From: Ruminiclostridium cellobioparum subsp. termitidis CT1112
GTDB taxonomy: Bacteria; Bacillota; Clostridia; Acetivibrionales; DSM-1351
Assembly: GCF_000350485.1 (NCBI RefSeq)
Contig: NZ_AORV01000020.1
Span: forward strand, 30,684-94,683
Direction of reading: 5' to 3'
DNA: 64,000 bases
Part shown: piece after piece, positions 26,302 to 34,363 of the stretch
How positions within the stretch are numbered: position 1 is the first letter of the stretch
Layout: every line of letters begins with the position of its first letter
Notes under the pieces: model-generated
What the model saw: only the letters and a program-made list of their open reading frames with translations
What the model was told of the DNA's origin: nothing
Database searches by the model: none
Program-made: the position numbers and the translations under genes

Positions 26302-27762
26302 CTATAAATCATTTTTATTTTCAATAAGTTTCCGCAGTTTCACACTTGAAGCATTAATTCTTCTAATCGATTCAGCTATAACTTCTATACTGGAATTCTG
26401 CTCTTCAGTGGTTGCCAGCATTTCTTCGGTCGCTTCCGAATGTTTAATTGAAATATCGGATATATTCAGGGATTGTTCGCGTATTTGCGAAAAAATTCCG
26501 CTTACATGCTCTGTTTTACTGAACTCTAATGCAATATATTCATCAATATTTTCAAAAGACGATTTTATGTTCTCAAAGCCGGCTAAAACTTTCCTGGATA
26601 TATTCTCACCTTCATTAACTGCTGCAGAACCGTTATTAGCCTTTTCAATAACAAGTTGTGTCCTGGTCTGAATATCGCCAATAATTTTATTAATATGCTT
26701 CACGGTATTGGAACTCTGCCCGGCGAGCTGCTTTATCTCATTTGCAACCACTGAAAAGCCTGCTCCGGCCTCGCCGGCTCTTGCCGCCTCAATACTGGCA
26801 TTCAGCGCCAGAAGATTAGTCTGGCTGGAAATCTGATTTATAGCAGAAAGAAAACTGTTCACTTCCTCCATACATTCATTAAGCTCTTCCACTGTGGTCA
26901 AAGATTCCTGCACCGCATATTTAATTATATTCATCTGTACTTCCATTTGATTTATACTGTCAGAACTTTCATAAACAACATGTTTTGTATTTTCAGAAGT
27001 ACTGGCAAGGTTCTGGGAAAGCTGATTTATTTCAGCCATTTCTTCATCGGCACCGGTAATCATGTTACTTATATGAGTAAGGCTGTCCGTCTGGCTTATT
27101 ACACCTTCGGTTACAGCTTTTATAGTTAAAGCCATAATATTACTGATTTTTTTTAATGTTCCAATATCGTTGTCACAATTGTTTATGTCTACATTTAATG
27201 AAGCAGTATTTTCCTGAATAACAGCCACCATCTTATCCAGAGAATCAAGCAGTTCTTTTGCTTCAGCTTCTTTTTTGTTTGATAAAAGGATAAGGTCTGC
27301 ACTCCTTTTACTGACAAAGTATAAAACTATGACAGCCAGTCCCAAAAAGCCCATGGTAGAAAAGAAATCCGTATCAAATTTATGGTTTGCCGCATAATAC
27401 ATAATAACATATGTAACACTGTATAGACCACCAAAACTGAATAGAATGCCTTTATCCAAGTAGAGGGATACAACACATAGAACAATAACCACAATCATTC
27501 CAGTATACGGTCCGCCTATATACGGAATTGTAATTGTCAGGACTGCCATAAACAGTACAGCCATTACAAGCCTGGGATACTTCTTTCTGAAAATGAAAAA
27601 CGAAGCAAAAATCAGTTCAAGTGCCAGTGACCCAACTACTTCTCCCAAAATAATCGAATGTGTAAAAAAGAGGAAAACCCCTCCAACAAAAAGGACCGAT
27701 AAAATGACAGCAATAATTTTATTGACTTTTGTTGTATTAACCTGCATAAAAGTATCTTTCAT
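26302..27762 (-). CDS. Methyl-accepting chemotaxis-like protein with multi-TM N-terminus
   Basis: 486 residues. The first about 155 residues form about six TM helices with very short loops; no periplasmic ligand domain and no HAMP were recognised. The remainder is a chemoreceptor signalling coiled coil with the conserved hairpin tip [40 protein letters not shown]. The family signals to CheA/CheW, but no che genes are in the window. It is flanked by two OmpR/kinase pairs and lies 34 bp before a regulator gene, so it may sense membrane state for this module rather than classical chemotaxis. A 14-bp tandem repeat (27774-27801) lies just upstream. Confidence 0.85.
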   Translation of the reverse strand: MKDTFMQVNTTKVNKIIAVILSVLFVGGVFLFFTHSIILGEVVGSLALELIFASFFIFRKKYPRLVMAVLFMAVLTITIPYIGGPYTGMIVVIVLCVVSLYLDKGILFSFGGLYSVTYVIMYYAANHKFDTDFFSTMGFLGLAVIVLYFVSKRSADLILLSNKKEAEAKELLDSLDKMVAVIQENTASLNVDINNCDNDIGTLKKISNIMALTIKAVTEGVISQTDSLTHISNMITGADEEMAEINQLSQNLASTSENTKHVVYESSDSINQMEVQMNIIKYAVQESLTTVEELNECMEEVNSFLSAINQISSQTNLLALNASIEAARAGEAGAGFSVVANEIKQLAGQSSNTVKHINKIIGDIQTRTQLVIEKANNGSAAVNEGENISRKVLAGFENIKSSFENIDEYIALEFSKTEHVSGIFSQIREQSLNISDISIKHSEATEEMLATTEEQNSSIEVIAESIRRINASSVKLRKLIENKNDL

Positions 27763-27773
27763 TATTCATTCCT

Positions 27774-27801
27774 CCGATAATATTAATCCGATAATATTAA
27801 T
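27774..27801. repeat. 14-bp tandem direct repeat
   Basis: CCGATAATATTAAT occurs twice without a gap, immediately before the chemoreceptor-like gene and touching its ribosome binding site. Possible regulatory repeat or replication slippage; function unknown. Confidence 0.6.
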
Positions 27802-27847
27802 AAAAACATTTTCTGTAATGCTTTAATCATATGAAATGCTGCCGGCC

Positions 27848-28381
27848 TTATTTGGGCAGGAGGTTATTTGCCTTTTCACATACTTCATATATTTCATCGT
27901 ACTTTTTGTCAATCAGAGGCTCCACCTGCTCGGTTTTTCTTCTGAGTAGTATGCAATAAAAGAAATAAGGTAATATCCAACCGGCAAAAGCTGGAACAGC
28001 AAGTAATATCATAAGTGGTATCCGGTCTGCCAAAACTGCAAAGACAGAGCCAGCCATAAAGGCAGTTCCAATTAAACCGGTAGTATATGCAACTGCCGAA
28101 GCACGTACTAGCTTGGAAAACTCCAATCTTTGAATCTCAGTAACACAGGAATCAAATTGCCGCTGAAGCCTTGTCAGTTCAGCCTTATTGCGAAGCTTTC
28201 GGTCACGTTTGAAATTCAGAGTTACCGAACCGACACTTTGTATAGGTGTGGATGTACCTTCAAGCGACCAGCCAAAATTTTGATATCCATCGGTATACAC
28301 CGATTCCATGCTGCGCTTTACGGTAATATTTTTATACTCAAAGCCTATATATTTCCTTTCATTTTCCGCCATTTCACCCAT
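27848..28381 (-). CDS. Conserved 2-TM protein of unknown function, paralogue A
   Basis: 177 residues, family not named by me. The N-terminal half is soluble and contains YIGFEYKNITVKRSMESVY, NFGWSLEGTSTPIQ and VTLNFKRDRKLRNKAELTRL, followed by a helix-forming QRQFDSCVTEIQRLEFSK. Two TM segments follow (about 93-112 and 118-140), then a charged C-terminal helix ending PLIDKKYDEIYEVCEKANNLL. The homologue at 31760-32284 shares most of these blocks. It sits between a kinase and the chemoreceptor-like gene. Conservation of aromatic/Arg-rich blocks in both copies argues for a real function, perhaps at the inner face of the membrane. Confidence 0.8.
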   Translation of the reverse strand: MGEMAENERKYIGFEYKNITVKRSMESVYTDGYQNFGWSLEGTSTPIQSVGSVTLNFKRDRKLRNKAELTRLQRQFDSCVTEIQRLEFSKLVRASAVAYTTGLIGTAFMAGSVFAVLADRIPLMILLAVPAFAGWILPYFFYCILLRRKTEQVEPLIDKKYDEIYEVCEKANNLLPK

Positions 28382-28459
28382 AATCGCTTCTCCTTTTCCA
28401 ATTAGACTAGTTTGATAATTAAATTACAAGCTATAAGAGTTACTGACCAGTATTGAAAC

Positions 28460-29530
28460 TTAATAGGGATCGATTTTTAATCTAACGGTAAATGTCGACC
28501 CTTTACCGGGTTCACTGGTCACCACAATGGACCCGCCTGCCAGCTCAAGCACTTTAAGTGTCAGTGCAAGTCCCAGACCGTTACCCTCACGGGAATGTGA
28601 TGTGTCTCCCTGATAAAACTTATCAAATATGTGTTTTTTTGTCTCTTCATCCATACCGCAGCCGGTGTCGGAAATGGCTACAGTTACATATTCCTCATCA
28701 GATGTCTGGACTAAAGTAATTTTTCCTCCCTGGTCAGTAAACTTCAGAGCATTCGAGAGAAGATTGTACCACACAATTTCCAGCATACTTGCATCCGAGT
28801 AAATTAACGCACAATCATCCATATCTGCAATAAATTCTATATTCTTTTTCTCCCATAAATCTTCAAAAGTGAGTGCACATTCACACAGCTGGCGGCATAG
28901 ATCGTAAGGTTCTGCCAAAGTACGGATTTCCTGATTTTCCAGTTTATTTAATTTTAAAATGTTGGTTACCAAATTTGTCAGGCGTTGAGATGCAATATGG
29001 ATAGTATCGCAATATTCATTTCTCAGTCCGGCTGACAGGTTATTTTTTTTTAGAGCCGCAGTATAATTTTGTATTATTGATAAAGGTGTTTTGATTTCAT
29101 GGGATACATTTGCAATAAAATCATTTTTCAATGTTTCAATACTGCCCAATTCTTCTACCATCCGGTTGAAATCCTCAAACATTATGTCCATGTAATCCTG
29201 TTTATCAAGCCTGTGCACAGGTTCAAGATATACTGAAAAATCACCCTGAGCTACCTGTTTGGCTGCATTGCTCATTTTACGCATGGGCTTATCAAATCCC
29301 CTATAGATTTGATAATTTGTCAATATGGAAAAAATTAATGAAACTACTCCCCAATATCCCAGCATTGAAAAAATATATCGCAGGGGTATGATATCAATGC
29401 CTATAAATTTATTATAAATCAGAACCTGTCCGCCTGTAAGTATGGTTAATACAAGGAAAGTCATAATGAATGCCCTCCATACCCCATTCTTTGACTTTAG
29501 CTGCGGGCTCTTCTCAACACTCTTTCTCAT
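28460..29530 (-). CDS. Sensor histidine kinase, paralogue B
   Basis: 356 residues with the same plan as paralogue A: TM about 20-42 and 52-72, minimal external loop, HAMP (KQVAQGDFSVYL), HisKA ANVSHEIKTPLSIIQNY (His about 144), N box WYNLLSNALKFTDQGG, G1 DTGCGMDEETKKHIFDKFYQGDTSHS and G2 GNGLGLALTLKVLELAGG. Its start overlaps the upstream regulator gene by 17 bp. Probably an intramembrane-sensing kinase. Confidence 0.92.
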   Translation of the reverse strand: MRKSVEKSPQLKSKNGVWRAFIMTFLVLTILTGGQVLIYNKFIGIDIIPLRYIFSMLGYWGVVSLIFSILTNYQIYRGFDKPMRKMSNAAKQVAQGDFSVYLEPVHRLDKQDYMDIMFEDFNRMVEELGSIETLKNDFIANVSHEIKTPLSIIQNYTAALKKNNLSAGLRNEYCDTIHIASQRLTNLVTNILKLNKLENQEIRTLAEPYDLCRQLCECALTFEDLWEKKNIEFIADMDDCALIYSDASMLEIVWYNLLSNALKFTDQGGKITLVQTSDEEYVTVAISDTGCGMDEETKKHIFDKFYQGDTSHSREGNGLGLALTLKVLELAGGSIVVTSEPGKGSTFTVRLKIDPY

Positions 29531-30200
29531 TCAATAACACCGCCTTATATCCAAGCCCATGTACTGTGACAATTTTGAAGGAATCACACTCTGAAAATTT
29601 ATCCCGAAGCTTTGTAATATACACATCTACCGCCCTTAGACTTGCATTGCTGTCAATGCCCCAGAACTCATCCATGAGCTGTGCGCGGGAAAATGTATGT
29701 TTTGGATAAGATATGAGCTTATAAAGGATGTTAAATTCTCTTAATGTTACAGGGACTTCCTTACCATCCACTGTTACAGTCATTTCACCTGAATCCATCT
29801 CAAGATTTCCGGCAACCAGGCGTTTTTCTGCCGAAATGTTCGACCTGCGCAGTAATGCACCGACACGAAGCACCAATTCGTTCAAGTTAATGGGTTTAAC
29901 CATGTAATCGTCTATTCCTGCCTGAAAACCTTTTTGCTTTGAAGAAATATCATCACTGGCAGTCATAAATAATATTGGAATTGTTTTATTGACATTCCTT
30001 ACGGTTTCGGCAAATTCAAAGCCATTTATATCAGGCATCATAATATCCGAAATTATTAAATCGTATATATTGCTGTACATAACCTCATAAGCTTCTCTCG
30101 GATTTAAGCATCCCCTGGCTGCATAACCATTATCGTTTAAATATGTGCAGACAATTTGATTTAACTTTATATCATCCTCAACAACAAGTATGTTTACCAT
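29514..30200 (-). CDS. OmpR-family response regulator, paralogue B
   Basis: 228 residues: receiver (VNILVVEDDIKLNQIVCTYL, Asp in DLIISDIMMPDING, AGIDDYMVKPI) and winged helix (VPVTLREFNILYKLISYPKHTFSRAQLMDEFWG, IVTVHGLGYKAVLL). Its promoter contains the 11-bp TTTAACA repeats, so positive autoregulation is likely. The Pho-box-like repeat is the kind of site OmpR/PhoB-class dimers bind. Confidence 0.92.
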   Translation of the reverse strand: MVNILVVEDDIKLNQIVCTYLNDNGYAARGCLNPREAYEVMYSNIYDLIISDIMMPDINGFEFAETVRNVNKTIPILFMTASDDISSKQKGFQAGIDDYMVKPINLNELVLRVGALLRRSNISAEKRLVAGNLEMDSGEMTVTVDGKEVPVTLREFNILYKLISYPKHTFSRAQLMDEFWGIDSNASLRAVDVYITKLRDKFSECDSFKIVTVHGLGYKAVLLNEKEC

Positions 30201-30232
30201 GATAAATCTCCCTCATTTATAAGTTAGAAACA

Positions 30233-30265
30233 ATTATAAAAATAAAATGTTAAAAAAATGTTAAA
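30233..30265 (-). promoter_or_regulatory. 11-bp repeat promoter, site B (regulator paralogue B)
   Basis: Minus-strand TTTAACA at 30259-30265 and 30248-30254 (identical, 11 bp apart, TTTT between), 9 bp, then TATAAT at 30233-30238, 33 bp before the regulator start. Confidence 0.7.
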
Positions 30266-30404
30266 ATCCCCGGTAATTTTTAATAAATCCCAGGCAGCCA
30301 TTGCAAAACCACCCGGGATTATTTGTTGCTTTTATAAAATGTCCCATAACCTTCCTGCATTATCTGCATTAACAGTTATATAATTTATCACTCTATTAAT
30401 GGCT

Positions 30405-31733
30405 TCATTCCCAGAGCTTATCAGCAGTTTGTGCCCATTTTTCCGATATCGGCCTGCATTTTTCAGCAAGCTTATGGACGTTTTCAGGGCTTACCAAATC
30501 TGTGGAATGTGAGCCTGATATTTCCACCATTTCAATAAGTTTTTGAGGATTGTCCAACAACGGGCATGGGCGAAGGTGATTTTCATTGAAAGGCTGTCTG
30601 GCCCGATATGCCATGAATAACGGTGATTTAAGTGCCTCAAGTAGTGTTTTTTCCCGTATATTTGAATCGGAATAGTGTATAAACGCACAAGGCTCAATGT
30701 CACCGTTTGCATTTATATGTAAATATTTTCTTCCGCCTGCAATACACCCCCCTGGGTATTCAGCATCATTCCAGAAATCCATTGTAAATATCGGCTTGGT
30801 TTTACGGAACTTCCGTACCTGCCCGTACATAAACTTTCTTTGTTCGGCACTGACCATAAGTTCAGGAACAGCAGAGTTACCTACCGGCATATATGTAAAG
30901 AACCAACAGAATTTTGCCCCCCAGGCTATCATTTGATCAAAGTATCCCTCAGAACCTATAATTTCACAATTCCGGCTGGTATAGCAGCATGAAATTCCAA
31001 ACGGTACCTTTTTCGACTTCAATAATGACATTGCTTCCTGCACCTTAGCAAAGGTTCCGTTACCACGGCGGAAATCAGTGTCATTTTCAAAGCCCTCAAC
31101 ACTAATTGCCGGAATGAAATTCCTGACTCTTAAAATTTCATTGACAAATGTCTCGTCAATAAGTGTGCCATTTGTAAAAGCAGTAAACTGGCAATCCGGA
31201 TGAGCCTCACATAAGCGAATTATATCACTCTTTCTTACCAGGGGTTCTCCCCCTGAAAAAAGGAAGAAATATGTCCCGAGTTCATTCGCCTGACCGATTA
31301 TATTATCCAGTTCCTCATACGTCATGTTCAATCTGTTTCCATATTCAGCGGCCCAGCAGCCAGTACAATGAAGATTGCAGGCTGACGTCGGATCCATAAG
31401 TATAGCCCATGGGATATTGCAATCATATTTTTCCTGCAGCTCATCACTTAAGTCACTGTATTTCATACTTGCATTGACTATAAAGTTTTCAAAAATACTC
31501 CTACGGATTCCGTCATCAATGTCTGTCCATAAACTCATAACATATTTATACCAGATATTATCAGTATCAGACATAACACTCTTAACAACGCTTAACTGTT
31601 CTTCCAAAAAACCTTTAGGTATAAGTTTGTCCCATATTTCAATAATCCTGGGAAGATTGATTTGTACATCTCTGTCAATAAAATCATATGCTTTGCGGAG
31701 GGCAGCTGCCTGTAAATTTGTTTTAATACTCAT
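30405..31733 (-). CDS. Radical SAM protein with SPASM-like C-terminus
   Basis: 442 residues. [4Fe-4S]-SAM motif CNLHCTGC at about 119-126, SAM-binding FFLFSGGEPLVRK, and a C-terminal cysteine-containing region (GGCIAGGRKYLHINANGDIEPCAF, then HLRPCPLLDNP) resembling SPASM/twitch auxiliary-cluster domains. About 100 N-terminal residues precede the radical SAM core and have no recognised domain. No obvious RiPP precursor lies beside it, but the only gene in the same unit is the 2-TM protein 27 bp upstream, which could be a substrate or partner. Downstream (30284-30326) a weak hairpin may terminate transcription. Reaction unknown. Confidence 0.88.
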   Translation of the reverse strand: MSIKTNLQAAALRKAYDFIDRDVQINLPRIIEIWDKLIPKGFLEEQLSVVKSVMSDTDNIWYKYVMSLWTDIDDGIRRSIFENFIVNASMKYSDLSDELQEKYDCNIPWAILMDPTSACNLHCTGCWAAEYGNRLNMTYEELDNIIGQANELGTYFFLFSGGEPLVRKSDIIRLCEAHPDCQFTAFTNGTLIDETFVNEILRVRNFIPAISVEGFENDTDFRRGNGTFAKVQEAMSLLKSKKVPFGISCCYTSRNCEIIGSEGYFDQMIAWGAKFCWFFTYMPVGNSAVPELMVSAEQRKFMYGQVRKFRKTKPIFTMDFWNDAEYPGGCIAGGRKYLHINANGDIEPCAFIHYSDSNIREKTLLEALKSPLFMAYRARQPFNENHLRPCPLLDNPQKLIEMVEISGSHSTDLVSPENVHKLAEKCRPISEKWAQTADKLWE

Positions 31734-31759
31734 AGCGGCTCAATCCTTTCTCTGGAAAA

Positions 31760-32284
31760 TTAGTTATTCAACATGCTGTTTGCCTTTTCACAAACTTCAT
31801 AAATTTCATCATACTTCTTATCAATCAGCGGGGTAACTTCTTCACTTTTTTTAGTACTTATGGAACGGTAACATAAATATGGTATGATCCAGCCTGAAAA
31901 TCCAGGTATTGCCAGGAGTACAGAGAGTGGTATCATTCCCGCCAGATTGGCAAAAACAGAGCCAGCCATAAAAGCTGTTCCAATAACACCTACAACATAA
32001 GCAACAGCTGAAGCCTGGAGTATTTTTGAAAACTCCAGCCTTTGAATTTCCGAAATACATGAATCAAATTGCCTTTGTAACCTGGTCAATTCTGCTTTAG
32101 TTCGGATACCTCTGTCTCTCTTAAACTTTAATGTCACTGTTCCTGCACTTTGTATTGATGTCGAAGTACTTTCCAATGTCCAGCCAAAATTGGTATAGCC
32201 ATCGGCATATACCGTTTCCATGTTTCGCTTTACCGTTACATCCTTGTACTCATATCCTACAAAATTATTTGTGTAGTCCTGCAT
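31760..32284 (-). CDS. Conserved 2-TM protein of unknown function, paralogue B
   Basis: 174 residues, clearly homologous to 27848-28381: FVGYEYKDVTVKRNMETVY, NFGWTLESTSTSIQ, KFKRDRGIRTKAELTRL, QRQFDSCISEIQRLEFSK, GTAFMAGSVFANLAG, C-terminal PLIDKKYDEIYEVCEKAN. Two TM helices at about 90-110 and 118-137. First gene of a unit with the radical SAM protein. Its promoter (site C) carries four 11-bp spaced heptamers. Unknown function; co-regulation with the kinases suggests a role in envelope defence or homeostasis. Confidence 0.8.
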   Translation of the reverse strand: MQDYTNNFVGYEYKDVTVKRNMETVYADGYTNFGWTLESTSTSIQSAGTVTLKFKRDRGIRTKAELTRLQRQFDSCISEIQRLEFSKILQASAVAYVVGVIGTAFMAGSVFANLAGMIPLSVLLAIPGFSGWIIPYLCYRSISTKKSEEVTPLIDKKYDEIYEVCEKANSMLNN

Positions 32285-32295
32285 ATGGATATCTC

Positions 32296-32357
32296 CTTTT
32301 TTATAAAAATTAAACGGATTATTTTCTCCATTTGATGTGAATATAATAATGTCGAAA
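32296..32357. repeat. 62-bp direct repeat, copy 1
   Basis: Identical over 62 bp to 33395-33456, same orientation. This copy contains the -10 box and 5' leader of the 2-TM protein gene. The 1.04 kb between the copies holds an IS110 remnant and a broken HD-domain gene. Confidence 0.9.
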
Positions 32358-32397
32358 TGTTTAAAAAATGCTAATATTATGTTGTTGAAATATTAAT
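32343..32397 (-). promoter_or_regulatory. 11-bp repeat promoter, site C (2-TM paralogue B and radical SAM)
   Basis: Minus-strand heptamers ATTAATA (32391-32397), AACAACA (32380-32386), ATTAGCA (32369-32375) and TTAAACA (32358-32364) at exact 11-bp steps, 9 bp, then -10 TATTAT (32343-32348). The heptamers lie just outside the 62-bp repeat, so copy 2 of the repeat lacks them. Confidence 0.6.
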
Positions 32398-32503
32398 TTT
32401 AAGATTGGATAAATTTCGCAGATAATACTTTTATCTCATCATGTTGTTTTTTATTTCTTGTTTTTTATTTCTTAAAATAAAATAGCTCTCTATGACATTA
32501 TGA

Positions 32504-32740
32504 AAACTTGTTATCCTGTGTTGGATATGGGATAATAAGCGTAACAGACAGAGGGCGGCGTTCTGCGATCCCATCCTGTTAGACTACCAATCACTCAAAG
32601 CAAGAGGAAAACACCATTTGACCGCCGTTGGTGTAGTTGCCCGGAAGATGTGTAACATCATCTTCACCATTCTAAGAGAGAATAGACCATATGAGGCGAC
32701 GCCGCAAAAAAAATGTCAGTCAAATATGACGGAGGGGTAA
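32504..32740 (+). pseudogene. IS110-family transposase C-terminal remnant
   Basis: Plus-strand reading frame following a TGA at 32501-32503 and ending at TAA 32738-32740. It contains YQSLKARGKHHLTAVGVVAR followed by KMCNIIFTILRENRPYE, the typical C-terminus of IS110-type (Transposase_20) enzymes. The N-terminal RNase-H-like domain is absent and the stretch just before (KRNRQRAAFCDPILL) looks internally deleted. Not functional. It marks past mobile-element activity inside the 62-bp repeats. Confidence 0.75.
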
Positions 32741-32742
32741 AA

Positions 32743-33357
32743 ATGCTAGACTTATCATGTTGGCCCCACATACAGGCAATTTTGTTATCCAGTGACTTCA
32801 AAACGGATAGTACCAATTTCCTAACTATCAATAGCAAGCAGGATACTGCTTCCCACTGCATTTCTGTTGCCAGTATGAGCAAAAAAATAGCCATGCAGTT
32901 TGGGGCGAATGATGCTAAAGCGTCTATCGCTGCGTTACTGCATGACATTTCAAACGTCCTGTAACCTCAAGATATGCTCGACTATGCCATTACTCAAAAC
33001 TGGGAGATAGATGCGTCAGAGAAGAAATATCCATTTTTGTTGCATCCAAGGCTTTCTGCTGTTTTTGCCAGAGAGTTGTTTGGGGTCGATGATCCACTTA
33101 TCCTTTCTGCTATTGAATGTCATACCACGCTGAAGAAAAATCCGTCTGTTCATGATATGGTTTTGTTCCTAGCAGACAAGTTGTCATGGGATCAGAATGG
33201 TACACCGCCATTTTTCGATGTTGTAACATCAGCTTTAGAAATATCCCTTGCTCATGCCTCTCTTGCGTACATTAACTTTGTCTTGGACAATGGCATGGTT
33301 TTATCCCCTCACCGCTGGCTGGTAGATGCTAAAAATTGGCTCGAAAATCTAGACTGA
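32743..33357 (+). pseudogene. YqeK-like HD-domain phosphohydrolase with an in-frame stop
   Basis: Start ATG 32743 has GGAGG 7 bp upstream. The frame reads through SHCISVASMSKKIA and AALLHDISNVL, hits TAA at 32962-32964, and continues in the same frame as PQDMLDYAITQNWEID, LLHPRLSAVFARELFGVDD, AIECHTT and MVLFLADKLSW to 33357. These are the HD, HxT and ADK motifs of YqeK (symmetrical Ap4A hydrolase) family proteins. A single substitution in a sense codon would create the stop. The gene is on the opposite strand to its neighbours and lies inside the bracketed insertion, so it was probably acquired and is decaying; a second start at 32974 could yield only the C-terminal part. Confidence 0.75.
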
Positions 33358-33394
33358 TTTTTTGCTCTTACCCCCTTGACTTTTTATAGCTGGT

Positions 33395-33456
33395 CTTTTT
33401 TATAAAAATTAAACGGATTATTTTCTCCATTTGATGTGAATATAATAATGTCGAAA
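33395..33456. repeat. 62-bp direct repeat, copy 2
   Basis: Identical to 32296-32357. Lies 16 bp from the end of the 122-residue membrane protein gene. It has the -10 region but none of the 11-bp heptamers. Confidence 0.9.
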
Positions 33457-33471
33457 AATCCGGTCAAAGAG

Positions 33472-33840
33472 TTACTTTAATCCTTTTATAAAGGGAATTA
33501 AACACAAAAGTATTACAATTCCTATAATGCCGATTACAATTCCAAGCACCATATTGCTCCATACCATTGTCAAACACATGCCCACACCTAACAAAATAGC
33601 CCCTAAAACTCCTATAAGCACAGATATAACTGTTTTTCCATTTAACCTAACAGGAGCTTTGTTTTCCATCTTCCTCCAGGTAAATACCATGGTCAGAAGC
33701 ACCACCAGTCCTATACTTCCCATTATTACTCCCGGTTTAAATGCATTCCATTCCGGTAACAGGCACATGCACATTCCAAGTGCTAATAATATTCCTCCAA
33801 CTGTTCCCAAAATCATCGCAATAAAACTACTCTTTTTCAT
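33472..33840 (-). CDS. Small four-TM membrane protein, unknown
   Basis: 122 residues from the ATG at 33840 (GGGGGA upstream; a longer open frame to 33957 would prepend an implausible Lys-rich stretch). Two similar halves: each has a Gly-rich TM (ILGTVGGILLALGMCMCLL and VLIGVLGAILLGVGMCLTMV) followed by a second TM (GVIMGSIGLVVLLTMVF and GIVIGIIGIVILLCLIPF), so it looks like an internal duplication. Lies 49 bp after the 61-residue gene and is likely in the same unit, driven by site D. Function unknown. Confidence 0.7.
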   Translation of the reverse strand: MKKSSFIAMILGTVGGILLALGMCMCLLPEWNAFKPGVIMGSIGLVVLLTMVFTWRKMENKAPVRLNGKTVISVLIGVLGAILLGVGMCLTMVWSNMVLGIVIGIIGIVILLCLIPFIKGLK

Positions 33841-33889
33841 AATATTCCCCCTATGTTTTTTTGATTGTTTATTGAAAAAATTCCTGTAC

Positions 33890-34075
33890 TTACTTATCCT
33901 CGTTAGCTTCTTTTTTTTCTTTCTTTTCTTTATCTTCCACCTTCTCCAGGAAAGCATCTACAAACTTATCTTCAATTTTTTTATAACCTCCAACCACATT
34001 TTCTTCAATTTTTTTGTATGCATCTACAACCTTCTCTCCAATTTTACCGGTTTTTAATTTATACTCTGTTGACAT
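33890..34075 (-). CDS. Small highly charged helical protein, unknown
   Basis: 61 residues from the ATG at 34075 (AGGAGG 9 bp upstream; an ATG at 34084 overlaps the ribosome site). Composition is dominated by Lys/Glu, with two quasi-repeats: KVVDAYKKIEENVVGGYKKI and then EDKFVDAFLEKVEDK. It is probably an amphipathic helix or coiled coil that could bind membranes. Four 11-bp heptamers precede it (site D), putting it in the same predicted regulon as the radical SAM and kinase genes. No function recognised. Confidence 0.7.
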   Translation of the reverse strand: MSTEYKLKTGKIGEKVVDAYKKIEENVVGGYKKIEDKFVDAFLEKVEDKEKKEKKEANEDK

Positions 34076-34137
34076 TTTCATCATCCTCCTGAATTTTTTA
34101 AATCCGCTTGTTTTGTGTTACTTCATTTGATGAACCT

Positions 34138-34192
34138 ATCATAAATTCAATTTGTTAATGAAATGATTATAAAATGTTAAAGAAATATTAAT
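34138..34192 (-). promoter_or_regulatory. 11-bp repeat promoter, site D (small protein genes)
   Basis: Minus-strand heptamers ATTAATA (34186-34192), TTTAACA (34175-34181), ATAATCA (34164-34170) and ATTAACA (34153-34159), exactly 11 bp apart, then 9 bp and -10 TATGAT (34138-34143). Confidence 0.65.
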
Positions 34193-34363
34193 CCGGAAAA
34201 TATTTTAATTTGTATTTCCTTCAGGCCACTTATATGTCATCAGAATTATACCTTCCACGTACCTTTGAACGGCCAATAAAAATGCCGCCTGAATCTTGGT
34301 AGATCCATGGCGGCAGGGATATTCGCAATTGCTTTGCCGGCTGGCACTAATGGAAATGCTTTT

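Noticed and set aside
30284..30326. Imperfect hairpin after the radical SAM gene.
   Set aside because: Long loop and mismatches; not a convincing terminator.
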